Translations under genes and position numbers: made by a program
Shown here: positions 1-8,175 of the stretch, piece by piece
Layout: each line of letters starts with the position of its first letter
Position numbering within the stretch: the stretch's first letter is position 1
Notes under the pieces: model-generated
Database searches by the model: none
What the model was told of the DNA's origin: nothing
Seen by the model: only the letters and a program-made list of their open reading frames with translations
Assembly: GCA_910577785.1 (NCBI GenBank)
Contig: CAJTNT010000038.1
Location: 1-38,325 of the forward strand
Length of the DNA: 38,325 nt
Origin: an uncultured Lachnospiraceae bacterium
Lineage (GTDB): Bacteria; Bacillota; Clostridia; Lachnospirales; Lachnospiraceae
Direction of reading: 5' to 3'

Positions 1-928
1 GTGTCAATCTGCGTATCTGTTCCCCCACCTGATAATCAAAATCACTTGTCATATCCTGGATAAAATTCTGCACTGCTTCCATATTTCCCTCTTTTGCCTG
101 AAGGTACATGCCGGACATCATATTTTTATAATCATGACGGAATCTTCGCATTTCACTCTGCAATTTTTCTAAACTCTCAATATAAGCATTTTGCTGCTGC
201 ATACTAATCTGCTGAGTCTGAATTTGCTTCTTTTGCATTTCCTGACGCCCTGCATAACCAAAAATAATAAAAACAATCAGTAGATATAACAGAGAAACGA
301 CTGCATTATCGTTGCCAACTCGTTCTCCTATTTGCACCATATAATAAAGTATTTCAGACAAAATGGGGTATAAACTGATAAAAATAATACTTACCTTTTT
401 CGATTCTTTCCGTTCCATCCACAGCCAGAACATTTTCCCAACTCCAGTTTTATATAGAAACAGAACCCAGATAATCTCTATGAATGGTGTCAATCCATAC
501 AGAAAAAAATAATAGATGAACCGTTCTCCCAAAATATCCAAATGAAACGTCATATTCGGCGAAAATAAAACTCCTATGTGTACCGCAAAAGATTCCAACA
601 TTTCTAAAAAAACAGCAGAAATCCAACAAGTCAGCAGATTTTCCCGATAGAGAAAATATAAATAAGACATTGCTCCTGTCATTCCCATATAGGTAAACAA
701 GATTTGTCCTGCATTATACCTCCATCTAAAGATACCTACTTTATAAAAAATTGTCCCTATCAATGCCCAGACACAGATAAATAATATAGTACAAGCAATT
801 ATTTTCACTTTGCGCTCTCTGATTTGATATGGTTTTCGCCCAAAAAGCAACATAGAGATCCAGAGCATAAATAGCGCGCTTATTGTCAAACCAAAGGTAT
901 TACTGCAGAAAAGCCCCCAAAAACTCAT
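1..928 (-). CDS. GHKL-type (AgrC-like) sensor histidine kinase, 5' part only
   Basis: Reading the minus strand from ATG at 928 gives about 309 uninterrupted codons running off the window edge. The first ~200 residues are a series of hydrophobic segments (MSFWGLF..., then at least five membrane spans), followed by a Gln-rich linker (TQQISMQQQNAYIE) and the dimerisation motif FRHDYKNMMSGMY, whose His is the expected phosphoacceptor. This is the plan of AgrC/VirS/ComD-like kinases that sense peptides at the membrane and phosphorylate LytTR-type regulators. The catalytic GHKL ATPase domain would lie outside the window. An AGGAGG-like sequence at about 938-945 precedes the start. The gene is visibly AT-rich compared with prfA next to it, suggesting separate acquisition. 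No LytTR regulator or convincing signal peptide gene is present here. Confidence 0.85.
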   Translation of the reverse strand, partial: MSFWGLFCSNTFGLTISALFMLWISMLLFGRKPYQIRERKVKIIACTILFICVWALIGTIFYKVGIFRWRYNAGQILFTYMGMTGAMSYLYFLYRENLLTCWISAVFLEMLESFAVHIGVLFSPNMTFHLDILGERFIYYFFLYGLTPFIEIIWVLFLYKTGVGKMFWLWMERKESKKVSIIFISLYPILSEILYYMVQIGERVGNDNAVVSLLYLLIVFIIFGYAGRQEMQKKQIQTQQISMQQQNAYIESLEKLQSEMRRFRHDYKNMMSGMYLQAKEGNMEAVQNFIQDMTSDFDYQVGEQIRRLT

Positions 929-1008
929 AATCCTCTTTTACCTCCTTTTCCATTGATCAAAATCGTTCCAGCGCTGAATCCCCAGTTCCTTCCTTGCGAA
1001 GCAGGCTA

Positions 1009-1056
1009 AAGCCTAATAAATAGGCTTAGGATACATCAGCAATACATCCTAAGCCT
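1009..1056. terminator. Overlapping hairpins, probable intrinsic terminator downstream of prfA
   Basis: An 11-bp stem pairs AGGCTTAGGAT (1022-1032) with ATCCTAAGCCT (1046-1056) and is followed on the plus strand by TTTTTCTATTTT. On the minus strand, the direction of prfA, the tail is the less T-rich ATTTATTAGG. A second hairpin, AAGCCTA (1009-1015) with TAGGCTT (1021-1027), shares an arm with the first, so the two cannot form together. It most likely ends prfA transcription; the direction is uncertain. Confidence 0.5.
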
Positions 1057-1206
1057 TTTTCTATTTTGCTATCAATTGTTTCAGTATCCCTTTATGGTGT
1101 ATAACTGCCACATACCTTTGCCATCGCAATCTTAGCGTCTGGCTTCCAGTACTTGGGGACAAACATGCGCCCCAATGCTTCCTAACCGTATTTCCTGCCA
1201 GAGCTT

Positions 1207-2283
1207 CTACACCCTATCCTCAAAGTTGCTTAACTTCGCCGCTTGGTCGGCGGCAATGCAGGCGTCGATAATCTCCTGGATGTCCCCGTTCATCACTTTG
1301 TCCAGCTTGTACAGCGTCAGGTTAATGCGGTGGTCCGTCACGCGCCCCTGGGGGAAGTTGTAGGTGCGGATCTTCTCCGAACGGTCGCCGGTGCCAATCT
1401 GGCTCCGCCTGGCCTCGGCCTCAGCATCATGCTGCTTCTGGCATTCGATATCATAGAGCTTGGCGCGGAGCAGGGCAAAAGCTTTGTCCTTATTCTGCAG
1501 CTGTGATTTCTCGGTCTGGCTGTAAATCACGATCCCCGTCGGATAGTGGGTCAGGCGCACAGCGGAATCGGTGGTATTGACGCACTGGCCGCCATTGCCG
1601 GAAGCGCGCATCACGTCGATGCGGATGTCCTTCTCATCAATCACCACATCCACGTCCTCCGCCTCCGGCATCACGGCAACGGTAATGGTGGAGGTATGGA
1701 TGCGGCCGCCGGACTCCGTCTCCGGCACGCGCTGGACCCTGTGGACGCCAGACTCATATTTCATCACCGAATATGCGCCCTGGCCGGAAATCATAAAGGT
1801 CACATTCTTCATGCCGCCGATACCGATTTCCTCGCACTCCATCGTCTCTACCTTCCAGCGCCTGCCTTCCGCGTAATGGACATACATACGGTAGATTTCA
1901 GCCGCAAACAATGCTGCCTCGTCCCCGCCGGCGCCGGCGCGGATCTCTACGATTACGTTCTTGTCGTCATTCGGGTCTTTGGGGAGCAGGAGGATTTTCA
2001 GCCTCTGTTCCAGTTCTTCTACCTTCTCCTTGGATGCATTCAATTCCTCTTTTGCAAGCTCGCGCAGCTCCTCATCGCTTTCCTCGTCCAACATGGCCAG
2101 GGAATCCTCAATGCTTTGCTTAGCCTGCTTATATTCCTTGTAGGATTCCACGATTGGGGTTAAGTCGCTCTGCTCTTTCATTAGCTTGCGGAAGCGGTTC
2201 GTGTCGTTCGCCACGCCTGGCTCGCTGAGCTGGTTCATAATTTCTTCAAACCGAAGAAGAATGTCTTCTAATTTATCAAACAT
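1207..2283 (-). CDS. prfA: Peptide chain release factor 1 (RF1)
   Basis: A 358-residue protein of the usual RF1 length. RF1 recognises UAA and UAG in the ribosomal A site and triggers peptidyl-tRNA hydrolysis in the cytoplasm. The stop-codon tripeptide of the PxT type is PET (residues 187-189, RVPETESGGRIHTST), which identifies RF1 rather than RF2. The catalytic GGQ is at 231-233 in SGNGGQCVNTTDSAVR; its Gln is the residue methylated by PrmC, encoded just upstream. A Cys follows GGQ where many bacteria have His. GGAGG sits 9 nt before the ATG. It lies 68 bp downstream of prmC on the same strand, so the modifying enzyme and its substrate are probably cotranscribed. Confidence 0.97.
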   Translation of the reverse strand: MFDKLEDILLRFEEIMNQLSEPGVANDTNRFRKLMKEQSDLTPIVESYKEYKQAKQSIEDSLAMLDEESDEELRELAKEELNASKEKVEELEQRLKILLLPKDPNDDKNVIVEIRAGAGGDEAALFAAEIYRMYVHYAEGRRWKVETMECEEIGIGGMKNVTFMISGQGAYSVMKYESGVHRVQRVPETESGGRIHTSTITVAVMPEAEDVDVVIDEKDIRIDVMRASGNGGQCVNTTDSAVRLTHYPTGIVIYSQTEKSQLQNKDKAFALLRAKLYDIECQKQHDAEAEARRSQIGTGDRSEKIRTYNFPQGRVTDHRINLTLYKLDKVMNGDIQEIIDACIAADQAAKLSNFEDRV

Positions 2284-2351
2284 AGATGAAAGCCTCCATT
2301 TCTTGAGGATTAATTTGTTTCGTTTTCCTTATTACTGCCTGTACTCTGCTG

Positions 2352-3194
2352 TTACCGCGCTGCCGGCAAGTTGCCGCAGACAACCCGGTCATTCCCGGCA
2401 AGGTCTTTGATTACCCTGACGTTGCGGAAGCCATTTTCTTCCATCAGGGAGGCCACACGCGCGCCCTGGTCATAGCCAATCTCAAAATACAGGTAGCCGT
2501 TCGGAGCCAAAAACGCCGGCGCCTGCCGGGCGATTTCCCGGTAAAAATACAGCCCCGCTTCCCTGCCGTCCAACGCCTCAATCGGCTCATAGTCTTTTAC
2601 CTCAGGCATTAGGGTGGGGATGATATCGCTGGGGATATAAGGGGGATTGGAAATAATCAGGCCAAAGGCTCCGGTAACCTGCCGGAAAAGGTCGCTGCGG
2701 AGGAAGGTAATGTCTGCCTGGTGGGCTTTGGCATTTTCCTTGGCCACCAGCAGCGCCTGCTTGGAAATATCGCTGGCCGTCCCCCGGATCGGAGTCTTGG
2801 CGCATTTCATCAGGCTGATGATGATGCAGCCGGAGCCTGTACACAGATCGAGGACGGACATCTCCGGCTCTATGATTTTCAAGGCTTCCTCCACCAGAGT
2901 CTCCGTATCCTGGCGGGGAATGAGCACATGAGGGTTTACCTTAAAATCCAGGCCCATAAATTTCTGCGTTCCTGTAATATACTGCAGGGGGATGTGTTCC
3001 TTGCGCTTTTTCAGCAGCTGCTGGTAAGTATGGAAGTACCCCTCTTCCATTTCCTCCTGGCAATGGAGGTAATAATAGCTCCGGTCTATTTTGCAGGCAT
3101 ACTCCAGCAGATACCATGCATCCAGCCCAAAATCGGGGACGCCCGCTTCCTTCAGTTCTTTTTTCCCATATCCTAATGCAGACATTAGTGTCAT
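2352..3194 (-). CDS. prmC: Release factor glutamine N5-methyltransferase
   Basis: A 280-residue SAM-dependent methyltransferase that methylates the GGQ glutamine of RF1 and RF2. An N-terminal helical domain (1-85) leads to IPRQDTETL (92-100), the SAM-binding loop DLCTGSGC (116-123) and the substrate-binding NPPY motif (183-186), all diagnostic of PrmC/HemK. The start is supported by GGGAG 7 nt upstream of the ATG at 3194. The gene sits between the DUF1385 gene and prfA on the same strand, an order familiar in Clostridia, and probably shares a transcript with prfA. Confidence 0.95.
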   Translation of the reverse strand: MTLMSALGYGKKELKEAGVPDFGLDAWYLLEYACKIDRSYYYLHCQEEMEEGYFHTYQQLLKKRKEHIPLQYITGTQKFMGLDFKVNPHVLIPRQDTETLVEEALKIIEPEMSVLDLCTGSGCIIISLMKCAKTPIRGTASDISKQALLVAKENAKAHQADITFLRSDLFRQVTGAFGLIISNPPYIPSDIIPTLMPEVKDYEPIEALDGREAGLYFYREIARQAPAFLAPNGYLYFEIGYDQGARVASLMEENGFRNVRVIKDLAGNDRVVCGNLPAAR

Positions 3195-3313
3195 ACTCTT
3201 CTCCCTAAATTCCTTCCTCGCGTAATGCCCGCTGCCGTTATCCCTGCCAGCTTGCCCTCATTTCGGCCTCCCCTAGTGCATGGAGATTCGGGAAGGCCAA
3301 ATGGAAAGATTAT

Positions 3314-4222
3314 TTATTTACCGTTCCTCAGCTTTTCTACATATGGCTTCCAGTCAAAAACAGCTTCCACCGAGGCAATCCCCACCTCAATCATTTCCTC
3401 GTCCGGCTCGCGGGTCGTGAGCCTCTGCAGCAGCATGCCCGGCTTGCTTAACAGGTTGACGATGGGGTTCTCGCTCCTGCCGGCCAGGCGGATAAATTCA
3501 TAAGATACGCCTGCAATCAACGGAATGATGGCCAGCCGCAGGAGCAGGCGCAGAATCCTGGAGTCTGCCCGGATAAACATGGTGGCAATTACAGAAACAA
3601 TAATTACCACAAACAGGAAGCTCGTCCCGCAGCGCTTATGCTCCCGTGAGCTGTTCCTTACGTTCTCTAGCGTGAGGTCTAGGCCATGCTCGATGCAGTT
3701 GATGCACTTGTGTTCCGCTCCATGGTACATAAAAACACGCCTGATATCCTCCATCTGGGAAATCATCAGCAGGTATCCCACAAATATCAGGATCCGCAGC
3801 GCCCCCTCCGCCAGCAGCACCAGCGTCTCCGAATGGAAAAATCTCTGGAAAAACAGGGATGCGTAAAAGGGAAGCGCCATAAAAATGGCCACAGCCATGA
3901 CAACAGCCAGCGCAACGGTCACGCCCATCTCCGCCTTTTCCCTTTTTTCTGATCTGGGCTTAGGGGCTTCTTCCTCTTCCTCATAAAAGGATGCGGAAAA
4001 CGTCAGGCAGGATATCCCCAATACCATGGAATCAATGAAATTAAAGATCCCCCTGACAAATACCATATTTTTCAGGAATGCGTTCTTGCAGACGCCGGTA
4101 TATTGCTTCTTTTCTACGATAATCTCATGGTCAGGCTTACGCACCGCCACGGCGTAAACCTCCTGGTTCTTCATCATGACGCCTTCCATCACAGCCTGGC
4201 CGCCAATCCCCGAATATGCCAT
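3314..4222 (-). CDS. DUF1385 family membrane protein
   Basis: The reading frame is open back to 4399, but homology and the ribosome site (AAGGGG about 7 nt upstream) place the start at 4222, where the characteristic opening MAYSGIGGQAVMEGVMMK begins (302 residues). The family is named for its unknown function and is widespread in Firmicutes next to prmC and rpmE. Visible: a soluble N-terminal part, an acidic linker (YEEEEEAPKPR), then hydrophobic helices around VALAVVMAVAIFMALPF, an HGAEHKCINCIEHG motif rich in Cys and His that could bind metal, and two more membrane helices. The biochemical role is not known; context ties it to translation genes only by neighbourhood. Confidence 0.9.
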   Translation of the reverse strand: MAYSGIGGQAVMEGVMMKNQEVYAVAVRKPDHEIIVEKKQYTGVCKNAFLKNMVFVRGIFNFIDSMVLGISCLTFSASFYEEEEEAPKPRSEKREKAEMGVTVALAVVMAVAIFMALPFYASLFFQRFFHSETLVLLAEGALRILIFVGYLLMISQMEDIRRVFMYHGAEHKCINCIEHGLDLTLENVRNSSREHKRCGTSFLFVVIIVSVIATMFIRADSRILRLLLRLAIIPLIAGVSYEFIRLAGRSENPIVNLLSKPGMLLQRLTTREPDEEMIEVGIASVEAVFDWKPYVEKLRNGK

Positions 4223-4334
4223 GATTTTCCCCTTCTTTCTCTCTATGGATTCCCGCTTTGCAGGATTCTGGTTACAATCCGCGACCGCCCAGGCTATGAA
4301 GCGTAACGGATTCTGCGCCGCTAAGATATAAATA

Positions 4335-4362
4335 GAGGATGCCCAACGAAGCAGACATCCTC
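4335..4362 (-). terminator. Hairpin between rpmE and the DUF1385 gene
   Basis: GAGGATG (4335-4341) pairs with CATCCTC (4356-4362). On the minus strand the stem is followed by TATTTATATCTTAG. It is placed to terminate or attenuate the rpmE transcript. The stem is short and the T-run interrupted, so it may be partial. Confidence 0.5.
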
Positions 4363-4405
4363 CCTTTTGCAGCAGAGCCTGCTGCCATTTGTTCAACAAA
4401 AATCC

Positions 4406-4612
4406 TTACTGGTTGTTCAGCCCATACTTCCGGTTGAACTTATCAATACGCCCGCGTGCCTGGGCAGCCTTCTGCTGGCCGGTGTAGAACGGGTGGCACT
4501 TGGAACAGATCTCAACGTGAATATCCTTCTTCGTAGAACCTGTGACAAAGGTATTTCCACAGTTGCATGTTACCGTTGCCTGATAATAATCCGGATGGAT
4601 TCCTTCTCTCAT
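4406..4612 (-). CDS. rpmE: 50S ribosomal protein L31, zinc-binding type
   Basis: A 68-residue L31 beginning MREGIHPDYYQATVTC. Four cysteines in a CxC...CxxC arrangement (C16, C18, and the pair in EICSKCHPFYTG) mark the zinc-containing form that bridges the ribosomal subunits. The frame is open further upstream, but the start at 4612 matches the family, has GAGGTGA 5 nt before it, and lies downstream of a good promoter (4669-4697), so the longer version would begin upstream of the transcript. Confidence 0.97.
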   Translation of the reverse strand: MREGIHPDYYQATVTCNCGNTFVTGSTKKDIHVEICSKCHPFYTGQQKAAQARGRIDKFNRKYGLNNQ

Positions 4613-4668
4613 CTTTCTCACCTCGCATACGATTACTTCTGCACTTCTGATTAAGCAACATCTTACTG

Positions 4669-4697
4669 ATTGTAGCACAGATTTATGCCAGATGCAA
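4669..4697 (-). promoter_or_regulatory. Sigma-A promoter of rpmE
   Basis: On the minus strand TTGCAT (4692-4697) is separated by exactly 17 bp from TACAAT (4669-4674). Transcription would begin near 4662, giving rpmE a leader of about 50 nt. It lies just past the stop codon of the upstream YihY-family gene. Confidence 0.8.
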
Positions 4698-4715
4698 GTT
4701 TTTTGGCGAAATTTC

Positions 4716-5585
4716 TCAGAAAAATTTACTTCCGCCCGCTGACTGCCTCTCCGCCCAGCGCTCTTCATAAATGTTGTTCACCTCTGCGCACACCAGGAGG
4801 ATATAAATCCCAAAATACAGCCACAGCATCACCAGGATCATGGTGGTCAGGCTGCCATACATGGAAAATCCATTGAAATAATCCACATACACGGAAATCC
4901 CAAAAGACAGGGAATACCAGCCCACCGCTCCCATCATGCTTCCTGGCAGCTGGCTGCGGATGGCCGCCCTGCGGTTCGGCAGCATCTTAAACAGCATGGC
5001 AAAGAACAGAATCAGCACCGCCAGCAGGATCAGCGCCCGCAGCCGCAGCACTCCCTGCGTGATATCGGCCACAATCGGCAGATATTCCGCAAACAGGTGC
5101 TGCAGGCTGTTGCCAAACACCAGAAGCGTCAGCGAAGCCACGATGGCAACCACCAGCATAACTGTGTACAGAATTGCCCGGAAACGGAGAAACAGCCAAT
5201 TCCTGGTCTCCTCAATATCATATACCTTGTTCAGCCCGTTCGTCAGGTATTGGATGCCCTTTGCCGCAGACCATACGGCCGCCACCGCCGCCGCCGATAC
5301 AATGCCAATGGAATCATTGTAAATCTCATGGATAATCCCTATCAGGAACGGCGAGATATAATTCGGCATCAGCCGGTTGACGCTCTCCAAAATCATGCCT
5401 TCTGTCACTGGTGTATACTGTACTAAGGATATGAACAGCATCACGAAAGGAATCAGCGAAAGTACAATGAAAAATGCAGACTGTGCCGCATAAGCGCTGA
5501 TATCATCCTCCTTACATTTTCCTATAAACGTCCTTATCCCAGCAATCACCTTCCATACCATAGCCAACTCTCCGTATTTTTTCAT
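4716..5585 (-). CDS. YihY/virulence factor BrkB family membrane protein
   Basis: A 289-residue integral membrane protein. The opening segment with DDISAYAAQSAFFIVLSLIPFVMLFISL is typical of the YihY/BrkB family, and about six hydrophobic helices follow (for example SAAAVAAVWSAAKGIQYL, AILYTVMLVVAIVASLTLLVFG, and TTMILVMLWLYFGIYILLVCAEVNN near the end). The family was once annotated as ribonuclease BN, which was an error; its actual transport or envelope role is unsettled. It has its own promoter at 5636-5664 and no obvious operon partner. The extreme C-terminus is short and polar (ERWAERQSAGGSKFF). Confidence 0.9.
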   Translation of the reverse strand: MKKYGELAMVWKVIAGIRTFIGKCKEDDISAYAAQSAFFIVLSLIPFVMLFISLVQYTPVTEGMILESVNRLMPNYISPFLIGIIHEIYNDSIGIVSAAAVAAVWSAAKGIQYLTNGLNKVYDIEETRNWLFLRFRAILYTVMLVVAIVASLTLLVFGNSLQHLFAEYLPIVADITQGVLRLRALILLAVLILFFAMLFKMLPNRRAAIRSQLPGSMMGAVGWYSLSFGISVYVDYFNGFSMYGSLTTMILVMLWLYFGIYILLVCAEVNNIYEERWAERQSAGGSKFF

Positions 5586-5635
5586 CTATTTACATTCTAG
5601 CCTGCCCGTTTATTTCCCCAGGCATTCCTCATCCC

Positions 5636-5664
5636 ATTATATTTCCTAACGGCGCCAATTGCAA
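5636..5664 (-). promoter_or_regulatory. Sigma-A promoter of the YihY-family gene
   Basis: On the minus strand TTGCAA (5659-5664), a 17-bp spacer and a perfect TATAAT (5636-5641). The gene starts 50 bp downstream at 5585. Confidence 0.75.
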
Positions 5665-5681
5665 CCATAATCGGCAAAAAA

Positions 5682-8087
5682 TCACTCTTCCTTGCCGTTA
5701 TAAATATTCTCTATGCTAATCTCATGATAAAATTTCCCCAAGATCTCCGTATAGCGCATGCCTTCCTTGGCCATGCCGTTTGCGCCGTTCTGGCACATCC
5801 CAAGCCCATGTCCATAGCCTCCCCCATACACGCGGAACGTTTTCCCCTCCTTCTTGGCCATACAGCAGGCGCTGGGTAAAAGCGCCATATCAACTGCGTT
5901 CCCTTCCTGATCTGTCACCTGCATGGCGGCGCTCCCCAGCACGTACCGCGTATTGTATTCTGTCAGCAGTTCGGCGCTCCCCTTTTCATAGGTAATGCAG
6001 AGCCGCCGCACACAGCCCATTTCTTCCCGCTCTTTTACTGCAATCTTTGTAATTTTGCCAAATCCGGGCAAATCCCCTTCTGTCCCAGGCTCGCCATTCT
6101 CTTTCAAGATCTGCACATTGGCAGGGTTTGCCTGCCGGCGCGAAGCAATCGCCTCATTTACCGCCTCCAGCCTTCCTTCCACATCCAATACGGCCTCCCA
6201 GCGGAAATATGGGCTGTCGCTGTCATAGGCTTTGACCTTCTTACTCTTGATAAATCTGGCAAATGCCTTTTCCTTGGAGAAATCAGGCGCTTCTTCTGAC
6301 AGCAGGGAAATCCCCTTCAGATAGCCATGCGCCCCATCCGCTCCCTCCTGCAGGTTCCATACCCCCGTATCCTGTGTCAGGCCACAGGAAGTGGAAAAAA
6401 AGTAAGCCTCCGCCACTTCCCCCCGGTATTTTATCACTTCCCCCACCGTATCGTCTACTGCCAGGTTCGTCCGCGGGTCTTCCGCCTGTTTATTGTATAC
6501 CTGGTAATTGGTGCTGTCATCCACATGCGCCCCAAAGGCTGCATAGCTGTTATGCAGGAGCTGGATATAGGCATAGCTCCTGGCGCAGACTGCCTGGACG
6601 CACAGCGCTTCCCTCTCATAAGAGGCAGGCATCTCACTGGGCACAACGCCATACAGGTACTGCTCCAAAGGCAGCTCGTTGACGACCCCATACCCTTGCG
6701 GATATTTGCGGATTTCTATCGTACCCCGGTATCCCAGGGAAACACGCTCCTTTTCCCCATTGGAAAAGTAAACCCTCCCCTCCTTTTTCTTCAGAGAAAT
6801 CTTGACATAGTCCTCTTCATCGGAGAAAAATTCCGACACATGGATCAGTCGGTTCTTCTTGATTTTCTTTTTCTGATCCCCTACTTCCACCGTGCCGCCT
6901 GCATCTGCCACAAACATGGGATCCGCATGATAGATGCCGCCATCCCCATTCAAAAGGAGCACACGGATGTTCTCAATCGACGCCGGCTCCTTGAGGATGA
7001 TGCCGCAGACGTCCTTCCCTGCCACTACAAAGTCCGCCTGCAGGTTCCCCACCACCAGTTTGGACTCATCCAGCTCCTCCACTGTCCCATATGTCTTGTA
7101 TATCTTCAAATCCCCGCCATGCCTTAACGCGCCATAGCCAGAAATCTCAATTTTCTCGCTGTCAAAGCTCAGCACCTTGCCCGTGATCACATCTTGTTTC
7201 TTATAAATGGCGGCCACCTTACTGCCTTCCCATGTGATATTGCAGATCGTATCCTGGATTTCTTCTTCCAGCCCTTCGATATCCAACGCGATTTCCTGAT
7301 GCTGGTAGAGAATCGCTGCCTGCCCCTCCCCCGCCCTGTGGATAAACACATTTTCCATGGTAACCAGCTCCTGGCATTTCCCCTTAATCCCTATGATGCG
7401 CCCATCCATCACATAAACCTGGTACATATCGTAATAGTGAAAATAGTCGACGCCCCCCGCAACCTCAAAGTATCCTTTCTGCGTCAGCTTCCTGCAGGCC
7501 TCATCTGCACGTTTTGGATCTTTTTCCCCTTCCATACTTTCTGCACCTTTCCCATCCCCTTCTCCTTGCATACTCTCCCCATCTTTCTCCCTATCCATGC
7601 CTCCCCCGTCTTTCTTTTCCGCGCCGTCTTCATCTTCCTCTTTTTCCGCGCCGTCTTCATCCTTCTCTAAGAAGACAACATCCTCCGACGAAACCCGCCC
7701 TTCCATATCCAGCAAGTCCAACACCTGCCCATAAATAGCATCCCACTGCGCCCTGGAGACATCCTTCCTGGAAGCCTGTGTTTCATACTCCACATAATCC
7801 TGCACGGACAGCTGCTCCAGGAGCAATTCCAATTTCCCATAGGTCAGTTTTCCCTCCAGATTTTTCCCGCCATTGATTTCCTTCACCCGCTCCTCCCACG
7901 CATCCTCCCCAAAATATGTAAAGCTCAGCTGGGACGGCAGCTCGGCCATCGCCACGTACGCATCGCTATATTCCAGAACTTCTGCCTCCTTCGTAAGCCG
8001 AATGACGAAGAAGGCCAACACAAGCAGCAGGACACACAGCGCCCCCAGCATGCCGACTCTCCTGTCAACCGAATAATTCCTGCCCAT
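5682..8087 (-). CDS. Large SpoIID/LytB-domain cell-wall protein
   Basis: An 801-residue membrane-anchored protein. Residues 11-30 form one N-terminal membrane helix; 140-195 are a low-complexity Glu/Asp/Gly/Lys stretch; a beta-rich middle (about 300-450) leads into the SpoIID domain from about residue 455, with LPLEQYLYGVVPSEMP (candidate catalytic Glu485) and AVCARSYA. The C-terminal motif YGGGYGHGLGMCQNGA is the hallmark of SpoIID/amidase-enhancer proteins. B. subtilis SpoIID is a lytic transglycosylase that acts on denuded glycan during engulfment and is about 340 residues; this protein is more than twice as long, so it may be a vegetative or sporulation relative rather than SpoIID itself. 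GGGAGG lies 5 nt before the start. It is separated from the upstream non-coding RNA by that RNA's terminator; a TATAAT at 8135-8140 is a possible -10. Confidence 0.9.
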   Translation of the reverse strand: MGRNYSVDRRVGMLGALCVLLLVLAFFVIRLTKEAEVLEYSDAYVAMAELPSQLSFTYFGEDAWEERVKEINGGKNLEGKLTYGKLELLLEQLSVQDYVEYETQASRKDVSRAQWDAIYGQVLDLLDMEGRVSSEDVVFLEKDEDGAEKEEDEDGAEKKDGGGMDREKDGESMQGEGDGKGAESMEGEKDPKRADEACRKLTQKGYFEVAGGVDYFHYYDMYQVYVMDGRIIGIKGKCQELVTMENVFIHRAGEGQAAILYQHQEIALDIEGLEEEIQDTICNITWEGSKVAAIYKKQDVITGKVLSFDSEKIEISGYGALRHGGDLKIYKTYGTVEELDESKLVVGNLQADFVVAGKDVCGIILKEPASIENIRVLLLNGDGGIYHADPMFVADAGGTVEVGDQKKKIKKNRLIHVSEFFSDEEDYVKISLKKKEGRVYFSNGEKERVSLGYRGTIEIRKYPQGYGVVNELPLEQYLYGVVPSEMPASYEREALCVQAVCARSYAYIQLLHNSYAAFGAHVDDSTNYQVYNKQAEDPRTNLAVDDTVGEVIKYRGEVAEAYFFSTSCGLTQDTGVWNLQEGADGAHGYLKGISLLSEEAPDFSKEKAFARFIKSKKVKAYDSDSPYFRWEAVLDVEGRLEAVNEAIASRRQANPANVQILKENGEPGTEGDLPGFGKITKIAVKEREEMGCVRRLCITYEKGSAELLTEYNTRYVLGSAAMQVTDQEGNAVDMALLPSACCMAKKEGKTFRVYGGGYGHGLGMCQNGANGMAKEGMRYTEILGKFYHEISIENIYNGKEE

Positions 8088-8175
8088 ATCTGCCTCCCTA
8101 TGCCCTGTATTTTGTACTTTTATGCCTTTCTTAAATTATAGTCCCGGCGTCCCAAAAGTATTCCCATATTTTCCC

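Noticed and set aside
1175..2163. Several long plus-strand frames opposite prfA and other GC-rich genes
   Set aside because: They are antisense shadows of well-recognised proteins with no start signals or family motifs.
3267..3301. GGCCTCCCC...GGGAAGGCC inverted repeat between prmC and the DUF1385 gene
   Set aside because: It has mismatches and no T-run on either side, so I do not call it a terminator.
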